Shown here piece after piece: positions 33,028-42,101 of a stretch of DNA of 64,000 bases (within the stretch, counting starts at the first letter, position 1; every line of letters starts with the position of its first letter). Both the position numbers and the translations under genes were made by a program. The DNA is from Flavihumibacter sp. ZG627 (GTDB lineage: Bacteria; Bacteroidota; Bacteroidia; Chitinophagales; Chitinophagaceae): NCBI RefSeq assembly GCF_000814325.1, contig NZ_JPHF01000006.1, positions 1 through 64,000 on the forward strand, written 5' to 3'. Under the pieces are notes generated by a model. That model made no database searches, was not told where the DNA came from, and saw only the letters and a list, made by a program, of their open reading frames with translations.

Positions 33028-34035
33028 ATGAGTATTGTAAACAGGCAAGTCCTGACCCTTGATGAATTCACCATTCAGCAACTTCGCAATTTCCCAAAAG
33101 CCACCGGTGAACTTAGCAGCCTTTTGCGCGATATTGGCCTTGCCGCCAAGAGGATTAATGTGGAAGTGAATAAAGCCGGACTTGTTGATATTCTCGGCGA
33201 TTATGGCAGTGTTAATGTGCAGGGAGAAGAAGTAAAGAAGCTGGATATTTTTGCTAATAATCAAATGATGGGGGTACTTCGTCACGGTATAAGCTGCGCG
33301 GGTATTGGTAGTGAAGAAATGGATGATATAGTGATCTTTGATGATGAGGTAAGTAATCAGAGTAAATACGTCGTTCTTTTTGATCCATTGGATGGAAGTG
33401 GAAATATTGATGTGAACGTATCGATCGGAACTATATTTTCTGTTTATCGCAGAACAAGTGAGTTGGGAAAACCCTGTACCAAAGAAGATTTCCTTCAACC
33501 CGGTATAAAACAAGTAGCGGCGGGATATGTTATTTATGGCAGCAGCACCATGCTTGTATATGCCACGCGCAGAGGTGTTAATGGCTTTACACTCGATCCA
33601 TCCATTGGCGAGTTCTGCCTGAGTCACCCCAATATGATATGCCCTGAGTTCGGCAAGATTTATTCCGTTAATCATGGTAATTTTTTCCTCTACAGTGAAG
33701 GTGTAAGGAAATATATTACATTATGCCAGCAGAAGAATAAGGATAACGGCGGGCCTTACACGCAACGTTATATAGGTAGTATGGTCAGCGATGTTCATCG
33801 TAACCTGATAAAGGGTGGTATTTTTATGTACCCGGGAATGTCTGATAAACCAAAAGGCAAGTTGAGGCTCCTGTACGAATGCAATCCCTTTGCCTTTATA
33901 ATTGAAGTTGCCGGCGGGAAGGCAACCAATGGCGAAATGCGGGTATTGGATATTGAACCGTCAGATCTTCATCAGCGATCTCCTTTTTTTGTAGGCAGTA
34001 AGGGAATGATGGAGGAACTGGAAGCTTGCTTATAG
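33028..34035 (+). CDS. fbp: Class I fructose-1,6-bisphosphatase
   Basis: The 335-residue enzyme removes the 1-phosphate of fructose-1,6-bisphosphate in gluconeogenesis. The metal and substrate motif [20 protein letters not shown] is present, as are [19 protein letters not shown] upstream and the [20 protein letters not shown] segment near the C-terminus. It is the usual class I size. It is transcribed divergently from lysC. Confidence 0.95.
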   Translation: MSIVNRQVLTLDEFTIQQLRNFPKATGELSSLLRDIGLAAKRINVEVNKAGLVDILGDYGSVNVQGEEVKKLDIFANNQMMGVLRHGISCAGIGSEEMDDIVIFDDEVSNQSKYVVLFDPLDGSGNIDVNVSIGTIFSVYRRTSELGKPCTKEDFLQPGIKQVAAGYVIYGSSTMLVYATRRGVNGFTLDPSIGEFCLSHPNMICPEFGKIYSVNHGNFFLYSEGVRKYITLCQQKNKDNGGPYTQRYIGSMVSDVHRNLIKGGIFMYPGMSDKPKGKLRLLYECNPFAFIIEVAGGKATNGEMRVLDIEPSDLHQRSPFFVGSKGMMEELEACL

Positions 34036-34081
34036 TTCATTATGGTACAATACTTGCTGACGCATAGTAAATTAGTATCCT

Positions 34082-34591
34082 ATGCCGTATTATAGAATTG
34101 TTACCGGATTTATACTTATACTGTTTCTATGGTCGTGCAAGCCTTCGCGTACTACCACAACCCGTACTACCACTAAAACAGAAACTACAGCACCTGCCAG
34201 GGTTTCCCTTTCCTCCATTGAAGCGGGTATACTGGCTGAGGTGAATCGACATCGTAAAACTAAAGGTCTACAACCCTTGAAAACGAATAGTATCGTTGAA
34301 ACAGAGGCTTCACTGCACAGCCAGCGTATGGCAAGTAAACAGGTGGCTTTTGGTCACAGTGGCTTTGAAACCAGGGTTGCCCGGATCGGTAAAAGGCTTG
34401 GTGGGGTTAGTAATTCCGCAGAAAATGTTGCCTTCGGAAGATATTCTGCCCGTGAAGTGGTTCAAACATGGTTAAAAAGCACTCCGCATCGCCGGAATAT
34501 CGAAGGAAGGTTCAATCTCACAGGTATAGGTGTTTCAAAGGACGCCAAAGGAACTGTTTATTATACTCAACTATTTGCATTGAAAAATTAA
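34082..34591 (+). CDS. CAP-domain (SCP/PR1) lipoprotein
   Basis: The 169-residue protein has a lipoprotein signal with lipobox LWSC (Cys19), a threonine/arginine-rich linker (20-45), then a CAP domain with ILAEVNRHRKTKGLQPL, HSQRMASKQVAFGHSGF, SAENVAFG and VVQTWLKSTPHRRNI. The conserved His and Glu cavity residues of CAP proteins are there. Function of bacterial CAP domains is mostly unknown. It follows fbp by 46 bp on the same strand. Confidence 0.87.
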   Translation: MPYYRIVTGFILILFLWSCKPSRTTTTRTTTKTETTAPARVSLSSIEAGILAEVNRHRKTKGLQPLKTNSIVETEASLHSQRMASKQVAFGHSGFETRVARIGKRLGGVSNSAENVAFGRYSAREVVQTWLKSTPHRRNIEGRFNLTGIGVSKDAKGTVYYTQLFALKN

Positions 34592-34660
34592 GTACAATCA
34601 TTCCTCATTAAAGCATACAGGTTTTGGAATAACGTAGATTTGCTTTTTCATTCTTATTTT

Positions 34661-35200
34661 ATGCATACAAGTGAAGACCTGCGCTATCCTATTGGCAAAT
34701 ATGAGGAGCAGCCATATTCAGAAAGGCAATTACATGATTGGCTTAACGATATACGGTATCTGCCACAATTATTAGAGCATGCGGTATTAAACCTGGATGA
34801 GAACCAACTTCATACTCCATATCGGGATGGTGGCTGGACGGTTCAGCAGGTTGTTCATCATGTGGCCGACAGTCATATGAATGCTTTGATACGCTTTAAA
34901 CTTTCCCTGACAGAACAGAACCCTGTTATCAAGCCTTATGATGAGGCGGCATGGGCAAAACTTGATGATGTATCTGATCTGCCGATTAATATTTCCCTTA
35001 CATTACTTCACGCTTTGCATGCACGTTGGTTTAGTTGTATCAGAAAGCTTGATGAGAGCACATATAATAGCAGAACTGTCTTTCATCCTGAACACAAAAA
35101 GGAATTTACCCTGTGGAATCTATTGGGTATGTATGCATGGCATGGTAAGCACCACGTGGCACATATTACCAGATTGAGGGAAAGGGAAGGATGGAAATAA
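34661..35200 (+). CDS. DinB-fold metal-dependent protein, YfiT/BstA-like (putative bacillithiol S-transferase)
   Basis: The 179-residue protein begins at the ATG at 34661 (an in-frame TTG lies at 34640). The N-terminal pattern LRYPIGKYEEQPYSE and WTVQQVVHHVADSHMNALIR, plus the C-terminal MYAWHGKHHVAHITRLREREGW, match YfiT/BstA, a DinB-family group. The metal-binding histidines are in HHVADSH and HGKHHVAH. BstA transfers bacillithiol to toxic electrophiles in Bacillus. The presence of bshC in the same window supports a bacillithiol-linked role here, but this is inference. Confidence 0.82.
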   Translation: MHTSEDLRYPIGKYEEQPYSERQLHDWLNDIRYLPQLLEHAVLNLDENQLHTPYRDGGWTVQQVVHHVADSHMNALIRFKLSLTEQNPVIKPYDEAAWAKLDDVSDLPINISLTLLHALHARWFSCIRKLDESTYNSRTVFHPEHKKEFTLWNLLGMYAWHGKHHVAHITRLREREGWK

Positions 35201-35211
35201 AATAATTATTC

Positions 35212-35787
35212 ATGTTCTGGAAAACGCTTTCGTCAGACTATATTTCAAATCATATCTATTTTACTGCAAGGAGAGATAAATGTCAACGCGATGATGGAAC
35301 CATCGTAGATCCCTATTTTGTGGTAGAACTGCCTACATCGGCAACTGCACTAGCTTTAACTACCGATAACAGGGTGATCATGGTTAAACAATACAGGCAT
35401 CCTATCGGGGAAGTAATCCTCGAAACACCAGGTGGGTTTATTGATCCTGGAGAAGATTTCGCTATTGGAATGAACCGTGAATTGCTAGAAGAGACTGGAT
35501 ATTCTTTTCAATCTATTGAGCCTCTTGGCAGGGTTGCTGCCAATCCAGGGGTCCTTAATAACTATACTGAACTGTTTCTTGCAAGGGGAGGAGTGAAGCA
35601 GCAGGACCAAATGCTTGATCACAATGAAGAGATTGAAGTTGTGGAGATAAGTATTGATGATTTAAAAGAAATGCTTTTGCGGGGTGATATTAAGCAATCG
35701 CTTCATGTTAACTGTATTTTCTATGCACTTCTGAAAATGGGGCAGATTACTTTCAACAATCAGGGGATCACTTCACCAACAACATAA
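35212..35787 (+). CDS. NUDIX hydrolase, ADP-ribose pyrophosphatase-like
   Basis: The 191-residue protein has a perfect Nudix box, GFIDPGEDFAIGMNRELLEE, followed by TGY. The preceding MVKQYRHPIGEVILETPGG is typical of ADP-sugar pyrophosphatases. It would cleave a nucleoside diphosphate linked to another group; the substrate is not proven. It starts 11 bp after the DinB gene, so the two are probably co-transcribed. The 3' end overlaps folC by 28 bp in the opposite direction. Confidence 0.87.
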   Translation: MFWKTLSSDYISNHIYFTARRDKCQRDDGTIVDPYFVVELPTSATALALTTDNRVIMVKQYRHPIGEVILETPGGFIDPGEDFAIGMNRELLEETGYSFQSIEPLGRVAANPGVLNNYTELFLARGGVKQQDQMLDHNEEIEVVEISIDDLKEMLLRGDIKQSLHVNCIFYALLKMGQITFNNQGITSPTT

Positions 35788-37049
35788 ACTGATCCACTTA
35801 CCAGTATGAGGTCCTTAGGTGATGCAGCATTTTTGGCTGCTTTTAATGCCAGGTTTACTTCGTTGTATATTTTACCCTTGAGTGAAAAAATATCTGCCAT
35901 TTCCTGCAGCCTGTCTGCTGGCATTGCTCTTGGGATCTGCGCCTGGGTGAAATAATAGATTGCATTCTTTGGAAGCATAGTAAGAACTTTTGTTACATCC
36001 TTGTCTTTAACCATACCTATAACAATATGCAGCCTTGTAAAACTTGTGAGTTCCAGTTGATTCAGAATCACTTTGATGCCATCTACATTGTGTGCCACGT
36101 CAAGGATAATAGTGGGGTCATCCGCGATTTTCTCCCAACGCCCATGAAGCCCTGTTAGTTTCCTGGTATTAGCGAGGCCATTATGGATTGCTTTCTCCTC
36201 AATATGCCATCCTTCCTGCTGAAGGAAACGGATGGACTGAAGTACCGTTCTTATATTTTTTGTCTGGTAAAAGCCACTAAGTTCAGGATAATAATGTTGC
36301 GCATCGTCGTGCCCCCTTTCCTTAACAGTGATGGATAGCCGGTGGTCCTCATATTGCCAGTTCACGACCTCCTGCAATTTTTCAGCATAAAATAAGGGTG
36401 AATTTTTCTCCTTTGCTGTTTCTTCAAATATCTCCTTGGTTTCAGGAATAACTTCTCCAATGATGACAGGAATAGATTCTTTGATAATACCTGCTTTTTC
36501 CACAGCAATTTTTTCAAGCGTATCACCCAGAATATTCATATGGTCGTAACCAATATTAGTGATCACCGATAATATTGGTCTGATAATATTGGTGCTGTCT
36601 AAACGTCCACCCAGTCCAACCTCTATTACGGCAATATCAATTTCAGATGAAGCAAACCAATCAAAGGCCATGGCTACAGAGATCTCAAAGAAGGAAGGCT
36701 CAATAACGGGAATAAAGGGCCTCATTTTTTCTGTAAATGATATAACAGTTGATTCCGGAATCATCTCCCCGTTAATACGGATTCTTTCGCGGAAATCTTT
36801 GAGATGGGGGGAGGTATAGAGTCCGGTCTTATAACCTGCTTCCTGAAGAATGGCGGCGATCATATGGCTGGTTGATCCTTTCCCATTAGTTCCTGCAATA
36901 TGAATGGATTTGAATTGCGTATGGGGATTGCCGTTAGCGGACTCAAGTTCAATAATATTGTGAAGGTCTTTTTTGTAAGCACCTGCTCCCTGTTTGCTGA
37001 ACATAGGGAGTCGTGTAAAAAGGTAATCGATAGTTTGGGCGTAATTCAT
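35760..37049 (-). CDS. folC: Folylpolyglutamate synthase / dihydrofolate synthase
   Basis: The 429-residue Mur-ligase-family enzyme adds glutamate to folates. The ATP-binding loop is IAGTNGKGSTSHMIA, and GLYTSPHLKDFRERIRING and AVIEVGLGGRLDSTNII are typical of FolC. Whether it also makes dihydrofolate from dihydropteroate cannot be told. It lies downstream of the TonB-like gene on the same strand (60 bp gap). Confidence 0.93.
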   Translation of the reverse strand: MNYAQTIDYLFTRLPMFSKQGAGAYKKDLHNIIELESANGNPHTQFKSIHIAGTNGKGSTSHMIAAILQEAGYKTGLYTSPHLKDFRERIRINGEMIPESTVISFTEKMRPFIPVIEPSFFEISVAMAFDWFASSEIDIAVIEVGLGGRLDSTNIIRPILSVITNIGYDHMNILGDTLEKIAVEKAGIIKESIPVIIGEVIPETKEIFEETAKEKNSPLFYAEKLQEVVNWQYEDHRLSITVKERGHDDAQHYYPELSGFYQTKNIRTVLQSIRFLQQEGWHIEEKAIHNGLANTRKLTGLHGRWEKIADDPTIILDVAHNVDGIKVILNQLELTSFTRLHIVIGMVKDKDVTKVLTMLPKNAIYYFTQAQIPRAMPADRLQEMADIFSLKGKIYNEVNLALKAAKNAASPKDLILVSGSVYVVGEVIP

Positions 37050-37109
37050 CCCTGTAAAACTAATTCATCATCAAATGCAAATGGCGATTTCTTTGATACA
37101 GTGAACAGG

Positions 37110-37982
37110 CTAATTTTTTAACCTGAAATTGAAGATTATGGTGCCGATCTGTTCATCCCCACCCGCATTGAATTTCAATTGCATTGCTTTACGTACAGCA
37201 ATGGCCTTCATATTGCTATTTGATGTGGTTGAACCACGAGGCTGATAAACAGCAGAAATTACTTTTCCTGCTGCATCCACCCGAATATCAACAGCAACTT
37301 TTGCATTCTGATTAAAGTCATCTTCAAAGGAAGGGAAACTTGTAATACGACGACCCGATAATCCCCTGGAAATGGATACTCCGGATTTACCTGTACCTCC
37401 ATTTCCTTCGTAATTGGTTGAGTTAGGATCACCACCTGGTTTTCCCTGATCTCCAGACCCGCCAGCTATACCCTGGTTGCCGCCTTTCTTATATGTGTCG
37501 GCCTCATTACCACCAGTACCTGTTCCAGATACACCTTTAAATACTGCTTTCGGTTTGGGTGGGGCGGGCACTGGATTAGAAACGGGCGTTTTTGCAGCCG
37601 GCCTTGGTTTGACGGCTACTTCTTTTTCAGGAATCTTGGTTGCCTTAGGATTTGCAACTGCTGGTGGTTTCACGGTTGGTGCCTCTTCATCACTGTCGTC
37701 AGTTTCAATATCACGCGCATCATCTGCAGCAGTAGTATTTGCAGGAGGAGAATAGTTAGGTTGTTCAGCTGGAGCCGGACTTTCTGGAGACATAGGCTGG
37801 TCATCTCCTAATCCTTCATCGCTATTCCCCAGGTTCACTTCAATTCCATCTTCAATGGGAGGCGGTGGAATTGTTGGAAGAGAGAATTTGATGAAGAATA
37901 ATATCAACATCAGCAGCAGCATCACGCCGGCTGTATAGCCTCCTGCCTTCAGATTTTTCTGTACTTCAAATTCAGCGGTCAT
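37110..37982 (-). CDS. TonB/TolA-like energy transducer protein
   Basis: The 290-residue protein starts best at the ATG at 37982, leaving a short cytoplasmic tail, one transmembrane helix (about 18-35), a long proline-, glycine- and acidic-rich periplasmic spacer and a C-terminal TonB-like domain with VAVDIRVDAAGKVISAVYQP and AVRKAMQLKFNAGG. It probably passes proton-motive energy to outer-membrane receptors or stabilises the envelope. ExbB/ExbD partners, often next to such genes, are not adjacent here. Confidence 0.85.
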   Translation of the reverse strand: MTAEFEVQKNLKAGGYTAGVMLLLMLILFFIKFSLPTIPPPPIEDGIEVNLGNSDEGLGDDQPMSPESPAPAEQPNYSPPANTTAADDARDIETDDSDEEAPTVKPPAVANPKATKIPEKEVAVKPRPAAKTPVSNPVPAPPKPKAVFKGVSGTGTGGNEADTYKKGGNQGIAGGSGDQGKPGGDPNSTNYEGNGGTGKSGVSISRGLSGRRITSFPSFEDDFNQNAKVAVDIRVDAAGKVISAVYQPRGSTTSNSNMKAIAVRKAMQLKFNAGGDEQIGTIIFNFRLKN

Positions 37983-38078
37983 AGTGATCGGGTTAGCATA
38001 GTAAATGTACAATTCTTTGCCGTACAAGTACAAATAACAGGCTTAGTTGCGAGAATTGCGGCTAATATTTGTTAAAAA

Positions 38079-39008
38079 TCATCGTCCTTTTTTAAGGGAT
38101 AAATTGGCGATCAGCAATCCCCCTACAACTAACAATCCACTTGTGATATGAATCATCGTGATTTTCTCATTCAATATCCACAAAGCCTCAAGACTGCTGA
38201 AAATTGGTATCAGGTTGCCAAACAGGGCGGTGCGCGCAGCTCCAAGCCTTACGATCGCAGCATTCCAACATAAAAATGCGATAACTGAAGTGCCAAGTCC
38301 AAGATAGAGCACTACACTGATAAGATGTCCATTCCACTCTATCGGAGCACTATAAGCGGATTCGTACAACCAGGCAGGTAATAACATAAGGGTGCCAAAA
38401 GTAAAAATGGTGAAGAGAAAATTCTGCGCACTTATTCCGGCAGGTTTCTTCCGAACCAGAATATTATAAATGGCAAAAGCAAGAGCACCCAATAATACCC
38501 ACGCATCACCTTTTCCGAACTCCAATGCAATTAAACGTTGTAAACTCCCTGCCGATAAAAGATATAATATACCGGTAATGCATAAGGCAAGTCCGGAAAA
38601 TCGCAATAAGGTCACTTTTTCTTTCAGAAAAATCCTTGCAAGAATTATGGCTATAACCGGGGAGGAGGTGGTTCCTATGAGCGCAAGATTTATAGCTGGG
38701 GAATAGTGACCTGCAATATAAACTAATGTGTTGAAGAGCGAAACTCCCGTTAATGCAGACCAGAAAAAATAGAAGAAATTACGCCTTACGATCGGCCATT
38801 CAACAGCTATTTGTTTCCATGCAAGAGGCAGAATTAATAAGGAAGCCGCCAGCCATCTGAAGAACGCAAGTGCTATTGGTGGGATATTATGTATGATGCC
38901 GCGTGCAACAATAAAATTACCACTCCAGATAACGGTTGCAAGCACGGCAAGCGCTGCACCGGTAAGCAGAAGTCTGCGTGGGCTTTTTTCCGATTCCAAT
39001 TTTGTCAT
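38079..39008 (-). CDS. EamA/DMT-family transporter
   Basis: The 309-residue protein has about ten hydrophobic helices in two EamA repeats (LAVLATVIWSGNFIVARG in the first; AWVLLGALAFAIYNILVRK in the second). DMT members usually export metabolites or amino acids. The substrate is unknown. It begins 8 bp after the radical SAM gene ends, so the two genes are probably in one operon. Confidence 0.88.
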   Translation of the reverse strand: MTKLESEKSPRRLLLTGAALAVLATVIWSGNFIVARGIIHNIPPIALAFFRWLAASLLILPLAWKQIAVEWPIVRRNFFYFFWSALTGVSLFNTLVYIAGHYSPAINLALIGTTSSPVIAIILARIFLKEKVTLLRFSGLALCITGILYLLSAGSLQRLIALEFGKGDAWVLLGALAFAIYNILVRKKPAGISAQNFLFTIFTFGTLMLLPAWLYESAYSAPIEWNGHLISVVLYLGLGTSVIAFLCWNAAIVRLGAARTALFGNLIPIFSSLEALWILNEKITMIHITSGLLVVGGLLIANLSLKKGR

Positions 39009-39016
39009 GCAAGGGC

Positions 39017-40312
39017 TTAATGGGCAAAATCCAGTTCGAATCTACCCCTGATCCTTTCCATAGGCGGATTGTAGTAGCCGAATTTCAGGTTTGGAAATTC
39101 CTCGCTTATTAGTTCCATCAGCTGTTTAACACCCAGGCATTCACCAGTATCTGTGGCGCCGATTTTACCAAGGTACCAGTCTGGATCAATATTGAAATTC
39201 CGCCATTGGATCATGCAGAGGTCGGTATCAATGATTAGCTCCCTTAGCGCCTCATATTCTGCAACACTATCCGTCATGCCTGGAAAAACAAAATAATTAA
39301 TACTGGTCCATCCCCCAAAGCTCCTGACCACTTTCAGGCTTTCAACAATATCATCGAAATCATAATTATTTGGTCGGTAATAAGGCATATATACCTCTCT
39401 CCGCGCAGAATTTGTGCTTACCCGAATACTGTTCAATCCCGCTTCACATAAGGCCTTTACAGCATCAGGTTTTGATCCGTTGGTATTTATATTAATACTT
39501 CCTTTGTCTGTATGTTTTCTGATCTCAATTATGGCATCTCTCATGGTCTCCCAAACCAATAGTGGTTCGCCTTCACAGCCCTGGCCAAAACTGATAAGAG
39601 GGAAAGGTGCTGATTCAAGGTGGGGGACAGTATATTCCACTATTTCTTCAGGGGTTGGCCTAAAGGTCAGGCGGTCCTGGGTTGATACAATAGGCTCTTC
39701 ATCAGGCTGTAAAGATATACATCCAACACAATTGGCATTACATGCCGGAGAAGCTGGTACGGGGCATTCCCATCTTCCCATAAAATAGTTCCGAGCGGCG
39801 GGACAGTTATATGTATTACAGCAATTTTCTGCAAGATGCTTAACCAGGCGATTATGAGGGTATGCCTTCAACATTTGCGATACCCCCGTTTCGATTTTTT
39901 TATCATTAAATCCCCCACATTCCTGTCTTATATCAGATTCGATGCGGATGGCAGGTACAAAGAATTTTCCTTCCACCCAACCTGCAGCGGTATAACAAAA
40001 TAAGGGAAGGATTGGTGCATCAGGCATAGTTTCATATGCGGCAATGAATAATCCTGTATGTGCAGGAGGAATAAATGCTGCCACTGCCCATCCTTTTTCA
40101 CAGAGGCGCATTTCGCCTGTAATAACATCAATACCTATACCTCTTCTTCCCGGAAGTTCATATAAATTGCCACCCTCAGGTAATTCAATCCAATCTTCCT
40201 CAGGAACGGGATAAACATCCCAACCGCTTCTTCCGGTAGCATATAGTGTATTGTCTTCAAAAATATTTCCTTTACCATCAGAGTAAAGGAGATAAGGGGC
40301 ATGTGCTAGCAT
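39017..40312 (-). CDS. Radical SAM protein with cysteine-rich N-terminal extension, unknown substrate
   Basis: The 431-residue protein has an N-terminal region of about 180 residues not like common radical SAM families, then the cluster motif CNANCVGC (Cys191, Cys195, Cys198). A cysteine-rich lead-in stands just before it (Cys164, Cys165, Cys170, Cys183). After the motif come GQGCEGEPLL (SAM-binding GGE-like), ININTNGS and STNSARREVYMPYY. The final part contains YYNPPMERIRGRFELDF. I do not recognise the reaction. Downstream is a DMT exporter, upstream a membrane protein and an arginase-like enzyme, all on one strand. Confidence 0.8.
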   Translation of the reverse strand: MLAHAPYLLYSDGKGNIFEDNTLYATGRSGWDVYPVPEEDWIELPEGGNLYELPGRRGIGIDVITGEMRLCEKGWAVAAFIPPAHTGLFIAAYETMPDAPILPLFCYTAAGWVEGKFFVPAIRIESDIRQECGGFNDKKIETGVSQMLKAYPHNRLVKHLAENCCNTYNCPAARNYFMGRWECPVPASPACNANCVGCISLQPDEEPIVSTQDRLTFRPTPEEIVEYTVPHLESAPFPLISFGQGCEGEPLLVWETMRDAIIEIRKHTDKGSININTNGSKPDAVKALCEAGLNSIRVSTNSARREVYMPYYRPNNYDFDDIVESLKVVRSFGGWTSINYFVFPGMTDSVAEYEALRELIIDTDLCMIQWRNFNIDPDWYLGKIGATDTGECLGVKQLMELISEEFPNLKFGYYNPPMERIRGRFELDFAH

Positions 40313-40329
40313 TTGGTAAAGTTAGTGAA

Positions 40330-40361
40330 ATGGAGGGATGGAGAGATGGAGGGATGGAGCG
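40330..40361. repeat. Four tandem 8-bp repeats ATGGAGRG
   Basis: ATGGAGGG, ATGGAGAG, ATGGAGGG and ATGGAGCG lie head to tail between the radical SAM gene and the 186-codon membrane-protein gene. They are 17 bp upstream of the radical SAM ATG on its minus-strand leader, where the purine-rich plus strand reads as CCATCCCTC-like sequence. Confidence 0.8.
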
Positions 40362-40362
40362 A

Positions 40363-40923
40363 TCATACTAATTTATGAATCCTTTCCCGGCAATAGTTGT
40401 TAAATTCCTCTTCGCTGCAATCATCTTCTCCTTCCTCCTCGTCAGCAGTTTCGCGTTGAATGAGTTTATTGTTTTTAAAATCTAACGTAAGGAGATTGTC
40501 ACGCAACATGATATTTGTAAAATCCTCCCAATCATATTGCTTTCTTGGGATGCTGTTGAAAACAATCCTGTCATCGTTGAAACCGATCTCCAGATTTTTC
40601 TTTGCCTGTCTTTCTACAAGCGCCATAACTAGAAATAGGGCGCTGAGCCATGGAAAATAAGGCATGCTCGCCCAGGTAAGGGCAGTAACAAACAGGGCAT
40701 AACTGTATGTTACAGATTTCCCCGATTTTTTAAGGCGAAAAATATTAATGCCAACCAATAGCGCGATTACAATAGCTCCGATTAATTGCATCATTCGTTT
40801 ATCATCAGAACTGAGATATTGGAGAAGGAATAGTAATACAGAAGCTGAACTTAATAATATACTGAACCTGTCTACCAGCCTTCGGCTGGTATTTTCAAGG
40901 GTTACTACATATTTATAAATCAT
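40363..40923 (-). CDS. Conserved membrane protein of unknown function
   Basis: The 186-residue protein has two hydrophobic pairs (about 22-60 and 75-107), consistent with four transmembrane helices. A soluble part with a basic-aromatic stretch (PRKQYDWEDFTNIMLRDN) follows, then a strongly acidic tail (DEEEGEDDCSEEEF). It does not match a family I can name. It begins 2 bp after the arginase-like gene, so it is translated from the same message. Confidence 0.7.
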   Translation of the reverse strand: MIYKYVVTLENTSRRLVDRFSILLSSASVLLFLLQYLSSDDKRMMQLIGAIVIALLVGINIFRLKKSGKSVTYSYALFVTALTWASMPYFPWLSALFLVMALVERQAKKNLEIGFNDDRIVFNSIPRKQYDWEDFTNIMLRDNLLTLDFKNNKLIQRETADEEEGEDDCSEEEFNNYCRERIHKLV

Positions 40924-40925
40924 GC

Positions 40926-41966
40926 TCAGAGATTATTAGCAACAAACATGTTGCAAAGTTTGTACAGCACCCGGGCGCCTACATTGGCATCCCAGTCATT
41001 GTTGCCTACACCAACTTCATTAAGATCAAACCCAACGATCTGCCTGCCACTTTCCACCACTTTTTTGAAAAGATAAAACACCTGTGAAACTTCAAATCCA
41101 CCGGCAACAGGGGTTCCGGTATTGGGACACAATTTTGGATCTAGTCCATCTATATCAAAACTCAGGTAAACTTTTTGAGGCAGGCCAGCAACAATTTCAT
41201 CCGATATTTTTTTCCAGGTTTCACCTTCATACATGCGTTCCCTAATCTGCTTATCGAAATAGGTTATAATCCGGCCTTTGCTTGCGCTTATATAATCTAT
41301 TTCTTCATCACAATAATCACGTACCCCAACCTGAACCAGCTTTTCAATTCCCGGCATTTCTTCAAGAACGTTAAACATTATGCTGGCATGCGAATAACGG
41401 AAATCCTCATAGGCCTTTCTAAGGTCGCAATGAGCATCTATCTGCAGTATGCCAAAAGAGCCATGTTTTTCTGTTAGTGCTTTGATATAACCGAAAGGTG
41501 TACTGTGGTCACCACCCAGCAAGGCGACAAGTTTGCCTTTATCAAGGAGTTCTTTTGTTTGCGCATGTACCCAGTTGATCATGAAATTACTTCCTTCATT
41601 GATCTCCTTAAGGGAGCGGCACATGAAATTATTTCTTTCAACTTCCTCACCATTTGAAATATAATCAATGTACAATTCGGCCTCTTTGCGGAGGTAATCA
41701 CTTTTTAACAAAATCTTTTTATCTACCTCTCGCATATAAAAACCATTGCGCCATATATCGTGGTAGTCGGCATCATAGAGGTCAACCTGAAGACTTGCTT
41801 TGGAGATATTATCTGCGGCTCTTGCTGTTCCTGCATTATAGCTCACTGTCACTTCCCACGGAACGGGAAGTATTACCAGGCGCGCATCTTCCTCAGAAGT
41901 TGGGAGTCCAAAAAGGTTATGATTGGGGTTGCCTAGGCTATTTGCATCGAACTGGGAGAGGTCCAT
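40926..41966 (-). CDS. Arginase/agmatinase/formimidoylglutamase family hydrolase
   Basis: The 346-residue protein is a ureohydrolase-fold enzyme with all manganese-binding motifs: GGDHS, DAHCDLR and SFDIDGLDP. GTPVAGGFEVSQ and GFDLNEVGVGNND replace the usual GTPxPGG and ELNP segments, so the substrate differs from plain arginase; formimidoylglutamate, agmatine or another guanidino compound is possible. No hut genes or arginine decarboxylase gene are in view. First gene of a minus-strand run ending with the exporter. Confidence 0.85.
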   Translation of the reverse strand: MDLSQFDANSLGNPNHNLFGLPTSEEDARLVILPVPWEVTVSYNAGTARAADNISKASLQVDLYDADYHDIWRNGFYMREVDKKILLKSDYLRKEAELYIDYISNGEEVERNNFMCRSLKEINEGSNFMINWVHAQTKELLDKGKLVALLGGDHSTPFGYIKALTEKHGSFGILQIDAHCDLRKAYEDFRYSHASIMFNVLEEMPGIEKLVQVGVRDYCDEEIDYISASKGRIITYFDKQIRERMYEGETWKKISDEIVAGLPQKVYLSFDIDGLDPKLCPNTGTPVAGGFEVSQVFYLFKKVVESGRQIVGFDLNEVGVGNNDWDANVGARVLYKLCNMFVANNL

Positions 41967-42074
41967 ATCTGTATATTAAAAACGGCCGCAAGTTAGGACA
42001 GCTGCAGGTAGATGCAAAATTAAAAGTTAGGGTTGTATGGTATAAACAAATCAATACCCAATGTCAATTTGGAC

Positions 42075-42082
42075 TAACTTTG
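42075..42082 (+). promoter_or_regulatory. Bacteroidota-type -7 box of ccmE
   Basis: TAACTTTG fits TAnnTTTG and ends 19 bases before the ccmE start. It would drive the ccmE-ccmF pair. Confidence 0.55.
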
Positions 42083-42101
42083 CGGCGGAACACTGCGCAA
42101 T

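Noticed and set aside
33013-33675. 220-codon open frame on the minus strand over fbp
   Set aside because: It lies antisense to the clear fructose-bisphosphatase gene, and its translation shows no domain.
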